Source: Oscillibacter sp. (GTDB taxonomy: Bacteria; Bacillota; Clostridia; Oscillospirales; Oscillospiraceae). Taken from it: a DNA stretch of 45,407 bases. A model generated the notes under the pieces. The model saw only the letters and a list, made by a program, of their open reading frames with translations, ran no database searches and had not been told where the DNA came from. Shown here one piece after another: positions 16,480 to 24,112 of the stretch. Position numbers and translations under genes: made by a program. Every line of letters starts with the position of its first letter. Within the stretch, counting starts at the first letter, position 1. The stretch covers positions 1 through 45,407 of the forward strand of contig NZ_JAQUVF010000020.1 of the NCBI RefSeq assembly GCF_028693505.1, written 5' to 3'.

Positions 16480-16496
16480 ATACCCCCACGGGGTAT
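16480..16496 (+). promoter_or_regulatory. CsoR-type copper operator 2
   Basis: ATACCCCCACGGGGTAT is the exact reverse complement of operator 1, centred 35 bases further downstream, at about +15 of the transcript. Confidence 0.85.
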
Positions 16497-16517
16497 TCTT
16501 AAAAACAGGAGGTTCCT

Positions 16518-18770
16518 ATGCGGGAAGAAAAATATGACATTATCGGAATGCACTGCGCGGCGTGCAGCGCATCCGTTGAAAAAGTGACCCGAAAGCTGCC
16601 GGGTGTTGCGCGCAGCGACGTCAATCTCACCACCGGCATCATGACCATTGTCTACGACGAAGCGCAGACCACCGGGGCGCAAATTGTTGCCAAGGTGCAA
16701 AAGGCGGGCTTTGAGGCCGCGCTCCACGCGGGCAAAGCAAACAGCAGCGAAGCGCAGCCCGGCCCGGACACGGAGGAAGCCACGCTGCGGGAAAAGAAGC
16801 GGGAGCTGATTGCGGCGGCCGTCTTTTCCGTGGTTTTGCTGTATGTGTCCATGGGGCAGATGCTGCCCTTCGGACTGCCGTCTTTGCCGCTGCCGGACCT
16901 TTTCTCCATGCACACCCATCCGGTGAATTTTGCGGTTTTGCAGTTGCTGCTCACCATCCCCGTGCTCTACTGCGGGCGGCACTTTTTTACCGGCGGCTTC
17001 AAGGCGCTCTTTCACGGAAATCCCAACATGGACTCACTGGTGGCAATCGGCTCCGCCGGGTCCTTTGCGTACAGCCTTGTGATGACCTTTCTCATCTCGG
17101 ACGATCCCCACGCCTATGTCCACAGCCTTTACTACGAGTCCGCCGCCGTGGTGCTGACGCTGGTGTCCCTCGGAAAATTCTTAGAGAGCCGGAACATGCA
17201 AAAAACCAAGGGCGCCATCACGTCCCTCATGCAGTTGGCCCCCGACACCGCCATTCTGGCAGACTCCGGGCGGGAGATTCCCACCGGGGATTTGAAAACC
17301 GGGGACGTGGTGCTGGTGAAGCCCGGCGCCCGGATACCGGCCGACGGCGTTGTGCGCCTTGGGGAGAGCAGCGTCAACGAGGCCATGCTCACCGGGGAAA
17401 GTCTGCCGGTGGAAAAGTGCGTGGGCAGTGAGGTCATCGGCGGAAGCATCAACCAAAACGGCGCGCTGCACGTGCAGGTGACCCGCACCGGCGAGGATAC
17501 CACCCTCTCCCGCATCATCCGGTTTGTGGAGGATGCCCAGGGCAAAAAAGCGCCCATTTCCAGAACTGCGGATAAGGTGGCGGGCGTTTTCGTTCCGGCG
17601 GTCATCGCCATCGCGGTGCTCTCCGCCGTGGCCTGGGCCATGGCCGGGCAGCCCTTCTCCTTTGTGCTGCGGGTATTCACCTCCGTTTTGGTGATCGCCT
17701 GTCCCTGCGCGCTGGGACTTGCCACCCCAACCGCCATCATGATGGGCACGGGGCTGGGCGCCCGGCACGGTATTTTGATCCGCTCCGGCGAAATTTTGGA
17801 GATCACCCACAGCGTAGACACCGTGGTGCTGGACAAGACCGGCACCGTCACGGCGGGCAAACCCGCTGTGACCACGGTGCAGGCCATCACGGGGGACAGC
17901 CGCTCGCTGCTCGCCACCGCTGCGGCTGTGGAGTCCGCCTCGGCCCACCCGCTGGCAGAGGCCATCACTTCCTATGCAACCCAGCAGGGGCTGACCGATC
18001 TTCCCACGCCCCAGCGTCTTGAGACCCTCTCCGGCCGCGGCGTACGGGCGGAGGTGGACGGAAAAACCGTGCTGGCGGGCAACCGCCGACTGATGGAAGA
18101 GGCCGGCATCGACCTCTCGGCCCTTCTGGGGCAGGCGGACGCGCTGGCCTCTCAGGGGCAGACGCCCATGTACTTCGCGGAAAACGGCCGCCTTCTGGGG
18201 CTGATTTCCGTTGCGGACATGGTGAAGGACACCAGCGTGGAGGCCGTCTCCCGCATGAAGGCCCTCGGTCTCCACACCGTGCTGCTCACCGGCGACAACC
18301 GCGCCGCCGCGAGATACATCGGCACTCTGGTGGGCGTGGAGGAAGTGATTGCCGAGGTGCTGCCGGAGGAGAAGGCCGGGGTCATTGAGCGCCTGCAAGC
18401 GGAGGGCCGTAAGGTCATGATGGTGGGAGACGGCATCAACGACGCCCCCGCCCTCACCGCAGCCACCGTGGGCTGCGCCATCGGAAGCGGCAGCGACATC
18501 GCCATCGAATCCGCCGACATCGTTTTGATGCGGGACGACTTGCAGGATGTGCCCCGGGCGCTGCGGCTGTCCGCCCTGACGCTGCGGGATATCCGGCAGA
18601 ATCTTTTCTGGGCCTTTTGCTACAATGTGGTCGGCATCCCCATCGCCGCCGGGCTTTTGTATCTTTTCGGCGGCCCCCTGCTCTCCCCCATGTTCGCAGG
18701 CGCCGCCATGTCCCTCAGCTCCGTGTGCGTGGTGGGCAACGCCCTGCGCCTCGGCAGGGCCAAGCTTTAA
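16518..18770 (+). CDS. copA: Cu(I)-exporting P1B-type ATPase
   Basis: Exports Cu(I) across the cytoplasmic membrane using ATP. The 750-residue protein has one N-terminal heavy-metal-associated domain with GMHCAAC (C13, C16), then eight membrane helices. Visible motifs are the actuator TGESLPVEK (about residue 292), the membrane metal site CPC (395-397), phosphorylation DKTGT (D439), the SAHPLAEA histidine-proline, and GDGINDAPAL in the hinge. The C-terminal helices keep the asparagine-tyrosine and MxxSS residues typical of copper ATPases (CYNVVG, MSLSS). AGGAGG precedes ATG 16518. It heads an operon with csoR and copZ under copper-responsive operators. Confidence 0.97.
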   Translation: MREEKYDIIGMHCAACSASVEKVTRKLPGVARSDVNLTTGIMTIVYDEAQTTGAQIVAKVQKAGFEAALHAGKANSSEAQPGPDTEEATLREKKRELIAAAVFSVVLLYVSMGQMLPFGLPSLPLPDLFSMHTHPVNFAVLQLLLTIPVLYCGRHFFTGGFKALFHGNPNMDSLVAIGSAGSFAYSLVMTFLISDDPHAYVHSLYYESAAVVLTLVSLGKFLESRNMQKTKGAITSLMQLAPDTAILADSGREIPTGDLKTGDVVLVKPGARIPADGVVRLGESSVNEAMLTGESLPVEKCVGSEVIGGSINQNGALHVQVTRTGEDTTLSRIIRFVEDAQGKKAPISRTADKVAGVFVPAVIAIAVLSAVAWAMAGQPFSFVLRVFTSVLVIACPCALGLATPTAIMMGTGLGARHGILIRSGEILEITHSVDTVVLDKTGTVTAGKPAVTTVQAITGDSRSLLATAAAVESASAHPLAEAITSYATQQGLTDLPTPQRLETLSGRGVRAEVDGKTVLAGNRRLMEEAGIDLSALLGQADALASQGQTPMYFAENGRLLGLISVADMVKDTSVEAVSRMKALGLHTVLLTGDNRAAARYIGTLVGVEEVIAEVLPEEKAGVIERLQAEGRKVMMVGDGINDAPALTAATVGCAIGSGSDIAIESADIVLMRDDLQDVPRALRLSALTLRDIRQNLFWAFCYNVVGIPIAAGLLYLFGGPLLSPMFAGAAMSLSSVCVVGNALRLGRAKL

Positions 18771-18785
18771 AAGGAGGCACTTTTC

Positions 18786-19118
18786 ATGAACAAAAAAAAT
18801 GACGAATCCGCCATCCCCTGCGAGACCTCCCCGGAGTGCTGTCGCCACAAGCACCGGGACGCCCCGGAATACGACGCCCTGCTCAGGCGGCTCAGCCGAA
18901 TCGAGGGGCAGGTCCGGGGCGTGCGGGGCATGGTGGAAAAAGAAGCCTACTGCACGGACATCCTCACGCAGGTCTCCGCGATCCAGTCGGCGCTGAACGC
19001 CTTTTCCCGGGAGCTGCTGTCCAATCACATCCACACCTGCGTGGTGCAGGACATTCAAAACGGGCATCCGGAGGTCGTGGACGACCTTCTGGTCACCATT
19101 CAAAAACTAATGAAATAA
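18786..19118 (+). CDS. csoR: Copper-sensing transcriptional repressor CsoR
   Basis: A 110-residue all-helical repressor that releases its operator when Cu(I) binds. The Cu ligands of the family are visible as YCTDILTQ (cysteine in helix 2) and NHIHTC (histidine and cysteine), with the conserved RLSRIEGQVRGV first helix. The N-terminal tail is unusually metal-ligand rich (CETSPECCRHKH), which might add binding sites. AAGGAGG lies upstream. Located between copA and copZ, it almost certainly acts on the two palindromes at 16445 and 16480. Confidence 0.94.
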   Translation: MNKKNDESAIPCETSPECCRHKHRDAPEYDALLRRLSRIEGQVRGVRGMVEKEAYCTDILTQVSAIQSALNAFSRELLSNHIHTCVVQDIQNGHPEVVDDLLVTIQKLMK

Positions 19119-19137
19119 AGGAAAGAAGGATTTTCCC

Positions 19138-19335
19138 ATGACCAAGATTTCTGTCCCTGATATGATGTGCGAGAACTGTGTCAAGCGCATCACCGGTGCC
19201 CTCTCCGGGGCCGCGCTCAAGTTTGAGGTAAGTCTCACCGACAAGTGCGTCACCATCGACGGCTCCAAAACCTGTGTCGATACCGCCGTCAGCGAATTGG
19301 AAGATTTGGGCTTTACGCCGGAAATTCAGAAATAA
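19138..19335 (+). CDS. copZ: Copper chaperone CopZ-like, heavy-metal-associated domain protein
   Basis: A 65-residue single HMA domain with the metal-binding MMCENC motif near the N terminus. Such proteins carry Cu(I) to CopA and the repressor. It is slightly short and has acidic character. It is the last gene of the operon, 19 bases after csoR, with GGAAAGAAGG upstream and a strong terminator 26 bases after the stop. Confidence 0.88.
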   Translation: MTKISVPDMMCENCVKRITGALSGAALKFEVSLTDKCVTIDGSKTCVDTAVSELEDLGFTPEIQK

Positions 19336-19361
19336 ATGTAATTTTTTCCCGAAAACTGAGC

Positions 19362-19405
19362 AAAATACTCCCGTATCACACGAAAATGGTACGGGAGTAT
19401 TTTTT
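19362..19405 (+). terminator. Terminator of copper operon
   Basis: A 14-bp stem (19362-19375 with 19390-19403) ends in a T-run. Confidence 0.85.
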
Positions 19406-19638
19406 ACGCTTTTTGTGTTACTATTTTGTAATTTTTTGATTTTACCTTACAGTTATTTCCAGCGTTTTTTCATCGTTTTAAGTCTAAAGTGGGATGCCGC
19501 GTGCTGTAATTACCGCTCAAACTTGACAAAAGTGGGAGCAGGGTGTATACTGACACCAGTTTTTCGGTCAGTAACAAAAGTTACAAGTTGTTTCTCCCGT
19601 GGAAGCCGGGCCGCGAAACTTTTTCAGGAGGTATGATT
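19406..19638 (+). other. AT-rich intergenic leader of the 3D-domain gene
   Basis: About 230 bases, AT-rich compared with its surroundings. Apart from the promoter at 19523 I see GTAAC-AAAA-GTTAC (about 19570-19583) and a weak stem GTTTC...GAAAC in the 80-base leader. No gene and no recognised riboswitch. Confidence 0.4.
19523..19551 (+). promoter_or_regulatory. Consensus promoter of 3D-domain gene
   Basis: TTGACA (19523-19528), 17-bp spacer, TATACT (19546-19551). It is close to the sigma-A consensus and is among the strongest promoters in the window. Confidence 0.8.
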
Positions 19639-20664
19639 TTGAAACACCATCACCTACGGAAAAACCTGCATGAGTTCTGGAAGCGCCGCGGCATGACGGT
19701 CTTTGCCACGGCCTGTATCCTGTGTGTCAGCATCGCCGCAACCAACTGGGCAAGCGCCCTGTATATTCTCACCGGGGCGGAGGATTCCGCCATCGTGCTG
19801 GACGGCTCGGGCCCGGTGCCGGACCTTTCCGAGCAGCTGGTCTATGTGAGCTCCAGCTCCAGCGGATACGATGTGACGCTATCCGCCGGACAGACGGTCA
19901 CCGTCCGGCAGGAGGGCGCCAGCATCTCCGTTCAGTCCAGAGAAGAGACCATCTCCGCCCTGTTAGACCGGCTGCATCTTGTTCCCGGCCCATTGGACAT
20001 GGTGGGCGTGGACCTCAGCGGAGAGGGCGTTGTTTTGACCGTGTCCTCCGACATCACCTATTACGATCAGGTGAAGGAGACCGCCGCCTTTGCGTCCCAG
20101 CGCGTCGCCAACCCCGAACTGCCCCAGGGCACGGAGCGGGTGGTCCAGACGGGGACCAATGGTATCCGGACCGCCGTGTACGAAGTGGTCTGGTCCAACG
20201 GTAAGCAGATCTCCCGCCAGTTTGTGGAGGCGCTGGACAGCACCGCCGTGGACGAAATCGTGGAGTACGGCACCGCCGTGAAGGAGGTCGTCGCCTCCGA
20301 CCGCATCGCCAGCGTGAACAAAAACGCCGACGGCAGCGGTACGCTGGTCTTTGGCTCTGGCGCCACGCTGGCCTTTTCCGGTGCAAAATCCATGACCGCC
20401 ACCGCCTACACCGCGGGATACGGCGGCGCGGACACCTGCACCGCCACCGGCACTTCCGTTCGGGTTGGCACCGTGGCCGTGGACAAAAAGGTGATCCCGC
20501 TGGGGACCCGGATGTATATCGTTACCAACGACGGCATTGTCTACGGCACGGCAGTCGCCGAGGACACCGGCGTGCGCGGCAACACGGTGGACCTTTATTA
20601 CGACACCTATCAGCAGTGCATCAACTTCGGCCGCCGGAGTTGCACCGTGTATATTTTGGAGTGA
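19639..20664 (+). CDS. Exported G5 and 3D domain protein, YabE/Rpf-like
   Basis: A 341-residue surface protein with one N-terminal membrane anchor or signal (about residues 19-40). It contains a DUF348-like segment, a G5 domain around residues 165-210 (GTERVVQTGTNGIRTAVYEV), and a C-terminal 3D domain of about 90 residues (MTATAYTAGYGG, AVDKKVIPLGTRMYI, AEDTGVRGNTVDLYY) with the three conserved aspartates. 3D domains belong to MltA-like or stationary-phase-survival cell wall hydrolases such as YabE/YocH. TTG 19639 is preferred over ATG 19633 because AGGAGG is seven bases before TTG but only one before ATG. In Bacillus yabE neighbours rsmA, and here rsmA is two genes away, supporting the family. 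Confidence 0.82.
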   Translation: MKHHHLRKNLHEFWKRRGMTVFATACILCVSIAATNWASALYILTGAEDSAIVLDGSGPVPDLSEQLVYVSSSSSGYDVTLSAGQTVTVRQEGASISVQSREETISALLDRLHLVPGPLDMVGVDLSGEGVVLTVSSDITYYDQVKETAAFASQRVANPELPQGTERVVQTGTNGIRTAVYEVVWSNGKQISRQFVEALDSTAVDEIVEYGTAVKEVVASDRIASVNKNADGSGTLVFGSGATLAFSGAKSMTATAYTAGYGGADTCTATGTSVRVGTVAVDKKVIPLGTRMYIVTNDGIVYGTAVAEDTGVRGNTVDLYYDTYQQCINFGRRSCTVYILE

Positions 20665-20686
20665 CTCCTTTTCTCATGCAAAGGTT

Positions 20687-20721
20687 CTCCCCCGGTACCA
20701 AAAGGTACCGGGGGAGTTTTT
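20687..20721 (+). terminator. Terminator of 3D-domain gene
   Basis: A 13-bp perfect stem (20687-20699 with 20704-20716, loop AAAA) followed by TTTTT. Confidence 0.9.
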
Positions 20722-20722
20722 G

Positions 20723-21409
20723 TTACAGACGCTCCAGCAGCGGCACAAGCTCCTCCAGCGCGAAGATCGTGTACTCCGGCGTGATATCCTCCCGGGCGGG
20801 CAGATACTGCGCATTGAACCAGCAGGTTCGTATCCCTGCGTTGTGCCCGCCCCGGATGTCGGAGGTCAGGCTGTCCCCCACCATCAGCGCCGTTTCCCGG
20901 GAGAAATCCGGAATGGCGGCAAAGCAGGCGTCAAAAAAAGCCTTTTGCGGCTTGTCCGCTCCCAGCTCCTCGGAAATGAAAATGCCCCGAAAATACTGCT
21001 CCAGATCCGCGCTTTTCAGTCGGCTCCTCTGCACCGCCGACGCGCCATTGGAGGCAAGATACAGCTCGTATCGGGGCGCGAGCCGCCGCAACAGCGCCTC
21101 CGCTCCCGGCAAAAACACGTGTCCCTCCGCCAGAAAGCCCTCATAGCACCGACACACCGCCTCGCTGGAGCGCTCCGCGCCCAGCTCCGCAAACAGCAGA
21201 TCGAATCGGCGCAGCAGGACCTGCTCCCGGCTGAGAAGGCCTCGCTCCAGCAGCTGCCACTGCTCCTGATTGAGCACATGATACCGCGCGAGCACGGCAG
21301 GCGTACACGCAATCCTAGCCTGCCCCAGCGCCCGAGTCAGCGCGGCGGCCTCCGCCTTTTGAAAGTCCAGCAGGGTATCGTCCAGATCAAAAAAAATTCG
21401 TTGGATCAC
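20723..21409 (-). CDS. HAD-superfamily hydrolase, YjjG/YfnB type
   Basis: A 228-residue cytoplasmic phosphatase of the haloacid dehalogenase superfamily, subfamily IA. Motif I is DLDDTLLDF with the nucleophile aspartate, motif II is YLASNGAS, and motif IV is MVGDSLTSDIRG. The two catalytic aspartates and the motif II serine are kept. YjjG-type members dephosphorylate nucleoside monophosphates including non-canonical ones, so a house-cleaning nucleotidase is likely but not proven. GTG start at 21409 with GGGAGG seven bases upstream. Confidence 0.85.
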   Translation of the reverse strand: MIQRIFFDLDDTLLDFQKAEAAALTRALGQARIACTPAVLARYHVLNQEQWQLLERGLLSREQVLLRRFDLLFAELGAERSSEAVCRCYEGFLAEGHVFLPGAEALLRRLAPRYELYLASNGASAVQRSRLKSADLEQYFRGIFISEELGADKPQKAFFDACFAAIPDFSRETALMVGDSLTSDIRGGHNAGIRTCWFNAQYLPAREDITPEYTIFALEELVPLLERL

Positions 21410-21438
21410 GGTGGAGCCTCCCTTCTTTTATGCACCCT

Positions 21439-21467
21439 ATTTTACAGGATTCGTCAGGGGTTTTCAA
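21439..21467 (-). promoter_or_regulatory. Promoter of HAD hydrolase gene
   Basis: Minus-strand TTGAAA (21462-21467), 17-bp spacer, TAAAAT (21439-21444). Its -35 overlaps the -35 of the divergent rsmA promoter. Confidence 0.55.
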
Positions 21468-21489
21468 ATCCTTTCTTTTTTGGTATACT
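21461..21489 (+). promoter_or_regulatory. Promoter of rsmA
   Basis: TTTTCA (21461-21466), 17-bp spacer, TATACT (21484-21489). Confidence 0.55.
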
Positions 21490-21520
21490 GTTTCCATCGA
21501 TTGTGAAAGGCGGAGATGCC

Positions 21521-22378
21521 ATGAATCTTTGCGACTATGATACCATCGGGGCGCTGCTGGGGCGTCACGGATTCCATTTTTCCAAATCCATGGGGCAAAA
21601 TTTCCTCATTGATGCCCAGGTCCCCGCGGACATTGCCGCAGCCTCCCAGGCAGACGCAGCTTGCGGCGTGCTGGAGATCGGTCCGGGCATCGGACCGCTG
21701 ACGGCGGAGCTTGCCCAGCGCGCAGGCAAGGTGGTGTCCATTGAGCTGGACAAGTCTTTACTGCCGGTATTGGCGGAGACCATGGCCCCCTACCCCAACG
21801 TGGAAATCATTTCCGGCGACGCCATGAAGCTGGACCTTCCATCGCTGGCAGCGGAGAAATTTGCGGGACTCACCCCCATCGTGTGCGCAAACCTCCCCTA
21901 TAACATCACGACGCCGGTGCTGACGAAGCTCATTGAAACGCCCTGTTTCCAAACCGTTACCGTGCTGATTCAAAAGGAGGTCGCGCAGCGGCTTGCCGCA
22001 GCGCCGGGTTCCGCCGACGGCGGTTCCTTCTCTCTCTTTTTGCAATACCACATGGAAACAGAGGTCCTCTTCGACGTCCCGCGGGACAAATTTCTCCCCG
22101 CGCCCAAGGTGACCTCCGCCGTGCTGCGGTGCGTCCGCCGGGAAAAACCCGCGGTGGCGGTAGCGGACGAAGCGTTCTTTTTCAAGATCGTGCGGGGCGC
22201 CTTCCTGCTGCGGCGCAAAACGCTGCCCAACAGTCTTGCCGCCGCGCTGCCGGGCTTTTCCAAGGAGACCCTCACCGACGCCATCCTCCGCTGCGGTCTG
22301 CGCGCCGACATTCGCGGCGAACGCCTTACCCTTGCCGACTTTGCAAGGCTCACGGACGTGCTGTCCGCTCTGCGGTAA
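21521..22378 (+). CDS. rsmA: 16S rRNA dimethyladenosine transferase RsmA/KsgA
   Basis: Dimethylates the two adjacent adenosines (A1518 and A1519, E. coli numbering) of 16S rRNA helix 45 using SAM. The 285-residue protein has KSMGQNFLID at the N terminus, the SAM-binding EIGPGIGPLT, the acidic SIELDKSL, and the catalytic NLPYNITTPVL. The C-terminal helical RNA-binding domain is complete. A much longer in-frame opening runs upstream of 21521 but is antisense to the HAD gene and is not coding; ATG 21521 has GAAAGGCGGAG before it. Confidence 0.95.
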   Translation: MNLCDYDTIGALLGRHGFHFSKSMGQNFLIDAQVPADIAAASQADAACGVLEIGPGIGPLTAELAQRAGKVVSIELDKSLLPVLAETMAPYPNVEIISGDAMKLDLPSLAAEKFAGLTPIVCANLPYNITTPVLTKLIETPCFQTVTVLIQKEVAQRLAAAPGSADGGSFSLFLQYHMETEVLFDVPRDKFLPAPKVTSAVLRCVRREKPAVAVADEAFFFKIVRGAFLLRRKTLPNSLAAALPGFSKETLTDAILRCGLRADIRGERLTLADFARLTDVLSALR

Positions 22379-22398
22379 GGACGGCGCGGCGGAATCCC

Positions 22399-22427
22399 TT
22401 GACTTTATTGGGCTTGTGTGCTAAAAT
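22399..22427 (+). promoter_or_regulatory. Promoter of SCIFF operon
   Basis: TTGACT (22399-22404), 17-bp spacer, TAAAAT (22422-22427). Confidence 0.65.
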
Positions 22428-22510
22428 TTTTCCGACAAATAGAGCCGCTGTCCGCCGCTTGCGGCAGATGGCGGGAAGACACCAAAATTTAGAGATTGGA
22501 GCGATGAACA

Positions 22511-22657
22511 ATGGAAAGAATTAAGACGCTGGAGACCCGCAACCTGTGTGAGAGCGCCAAAAACGGCGGCTGCGGCGAGTGCCAGACCTCCTGCCAGTCC
22601 GCCTGCAAGACCAGCTGCGGCGTGGCGAATCAGAAGTGCGAAAGCGCTGAGAAGTAA
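22511..22657 (+). CDS. SCIFF ranthipeptide precursor (six-cysteines-in-forty-five)
   Basis: A 48-residue peptide read directly from the sequence. It begins MERIKTLETRNL and contains the near-invariant core GGCGECQTSCQSACKTSC, so it is the SCIFF ribosomal peptide found across Clostridia. Its dedicated radical SAM enzyme introduces thioether links (ranthipeptide class). This copy has seven cysteines (positions 13, 21, 24, 28, 32, 36, 43); the extra one at position 13 replaces the glutamine usual in NLQESAK. GGAG lies nine bases before ATG 22511. A terminator-like hairpin separates it from the maturase, which would favour more peptide than enzyme. The biological role of the mature peptide is unknown. 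Confidence 0.93.
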   Translation: MERIKTLETRNLCESAKNGGCGECQTSCQSACKTSCGVANQKCESAEK

Positions 22658-22672
22658 GCATCTGCAATCAGA

Positions 22673-22703
22673 AAGGTGCCGCCGGTTCCGGCGGCACTTT
22701 TTA
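22673..22703 (+). terminator. Attenuator-like hairpin between SCIFF peptide and maturase
   Basis: A stem (22676-22685 with 22688-22697) followed by TTTTTAT, placed 18 bases after the SCIFF stop and 24 bases before the maturase start. Partial termination here would set stoichiometry. Confidence 0.7.
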
Positions 22704-22726
22704 TGTATAAGGAGAGAATACCGGTT

Positions 22727-24112
22727 ATGGTACATCAGTATCAGCTAGGCGGCTATCATATCGTGCTGGACACCTGCTCCGGCGCCATCCACGTGGTGGA
22801 CGAGGTGGCCTACGATGTGATCGCCCTTTATCCCGACCACACACCTGACGAGATCGCAGCGGCTTTAATGGAGAAGTATGCCGCCCGCCCTGACGTGACG
22901 GAGGCGGACCTGCGCGGGTGCATCGCGGACGTGGAAGCGCTCAAGGCAGAGGGAAAGCTTTTTACGGAGGATACCTTCGAGGACATGGCGGGCACCTTCA
23001 AAGAGCGCTCCGGCGACGTGGTGAAGGCTCTGTGCCTCCATGTGGCCCACACCTGCAACCTCAACTGCTCCTACTGCTTTGCAAGTCAGGGGAAGTACCA
23101 CGGCGACCGCGCCCTCATGAGCTTTGAGGTGGGCAAGCAGGCGCTGGACTTCCTCATTGCCCACTCCGGCTCCCGGACCAATCTGGAGGTGGACTTCTTT
23201 GGCGGCGAGCCGCTGATGAACTGGGACGTTGTCAAGCAGCTGGTGGCCTACGCCCGCACGCAGGAGCAGCCCCACCACAAAAAGTTCCGCTTTACCCTCA
23301 CCACCAACGGAATGCTCATTGACGACGACGTCATCGACTTTTCCAACCGGGAGATGAGCAACGTGGTGCTCTCGCTGGACGGACGCAAGGAAATCCACGA
23401 CCGTCTGCGGGTGGACTACGCCGGAAACGGCAGCTGGGAGCGCATCGTGCCGAAATTCCAGAAGCTGGTGGCAGCCCGGGGCGGAAAGAACTATTACATG
23501 CGGGGGACCTTTACCCACGCAAATCCGGATTTCCTCAAGGACATCCAGTGTATGCTGGACCTTGGCTTTACGGAGCTGAGCATGGAGCCGGTGGTCTGCA
23601 AAGCGGACGATCCCGCCGCTTTGACCGAGGCGGACCGCAAGATCGTGATGGAGCAGTATGAGGAGCTGGCAGGGCTGATGCTTGCCCGGGAAAAGGAAGG
23701 CAAGCCCTTCACCTTCTACCATTATATGCTGGACCTCACCGGCGGACCGTGCATCTACAAGCGCATTTCCGGGTGCGGCTCCGGCACGGAGTACATGGCT
23801 GTCACGCCCTGGGGCGACCTCTATCCCTGCCACCAGTTTGTGGGAGAGGAGCGCTACAAGCTGGGCGACGTGTGGAACGGCGTGACCGCCGCCGCCCTGC
23901 GGGAGGAATTTCGCTCTTGCAACGCCTACGCCCGGCCCGCGTGCGCCGACTGCTGGGCCAAGCTCTACTGCTCCGGCGGCTGCGCCGCCAACGCCTATCA
24001 TGCCACCGGCTCCATCCGGGGCGTTTACGAGCCGGGCTGCGAGCTGTTTCGCAAACGCATTGAGTGCGCCATCATGATGAAGGCGGCGGAGGCCGCCGAA
24101 GCCGAAAACTGA
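22727..24112 (+). CDS. SCIFF thioether-forming radical SAM/SPASM maturase
   Basis: A 461-residue radical SAM enzyme that modifies the SCIFF peptide. The N terminus (MVHQYQLGGYHIVLDTCSG) matches the peptide-recognition region of this family. The radical SAM cluster motif is CNLNCSYC (C110, C114, C117), with FFGGEPLMNW after it. The C-terminal SPASM/twitch cysteines are seen in YKRISGCGSG, YPCHQF, CADCWAKLYCSGGCAAN and the final GCELF. ATG 22727 is preferred because the upstream in-frame ATGs overlap the hairpin and lack a ribosome binding site; AAGGAG lies about twelve bases upstream. Its stop overlaps the decarboxylase start (TGATG). Confidence 0.95.
   Translation: MVHQYQLGGYHIVLDTCSGAIHVVDEVAYDVIALYPDHTPDEIAAALMEKYAARPDVTEADLRGCIADVEALKAEGKLFTEDTFEDMAGTFKERSGDVVKALCLHVAHTCNLNCSYCFASQGKYHGDRALMSFEVGKQALDFLIAHSGSRTNLEVDFFGGEPLMNWDVVKQLVAYARTQEQPHHKKFRFTLTTNGMLIDDDVIDFSNREMSNVVLSLDGRKEIHDRLRVDYAGNGSWERIVPKFQKLVAARGGKNYYMRGTFTHANPDFLKDIQCMLDLGFTELSMEPVVCKADDPAALTEADRKIVMEQYEELAGLMLAREKEGKPFTFYHYMLDLTGGPCIYKRISGCGSGTEYMAVTPWGDLYPCHQFVGEERYKLGDVWNGVTAAALREEFRSCNAYARPACADCWAKLYCSGGCAANAYHATGSIRGVYEPGCELFRKRIECAIMMKAAEAAEAEN

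Noticed and set aside
20537-21520. Long in-frame extension upstream of rsmA
   Set aside because: It runs antisense through the HAD hydrolase gene and lacks motifs; rsmA clearly begins at 21521 with its own ribosome binding site and conserved N terminus.
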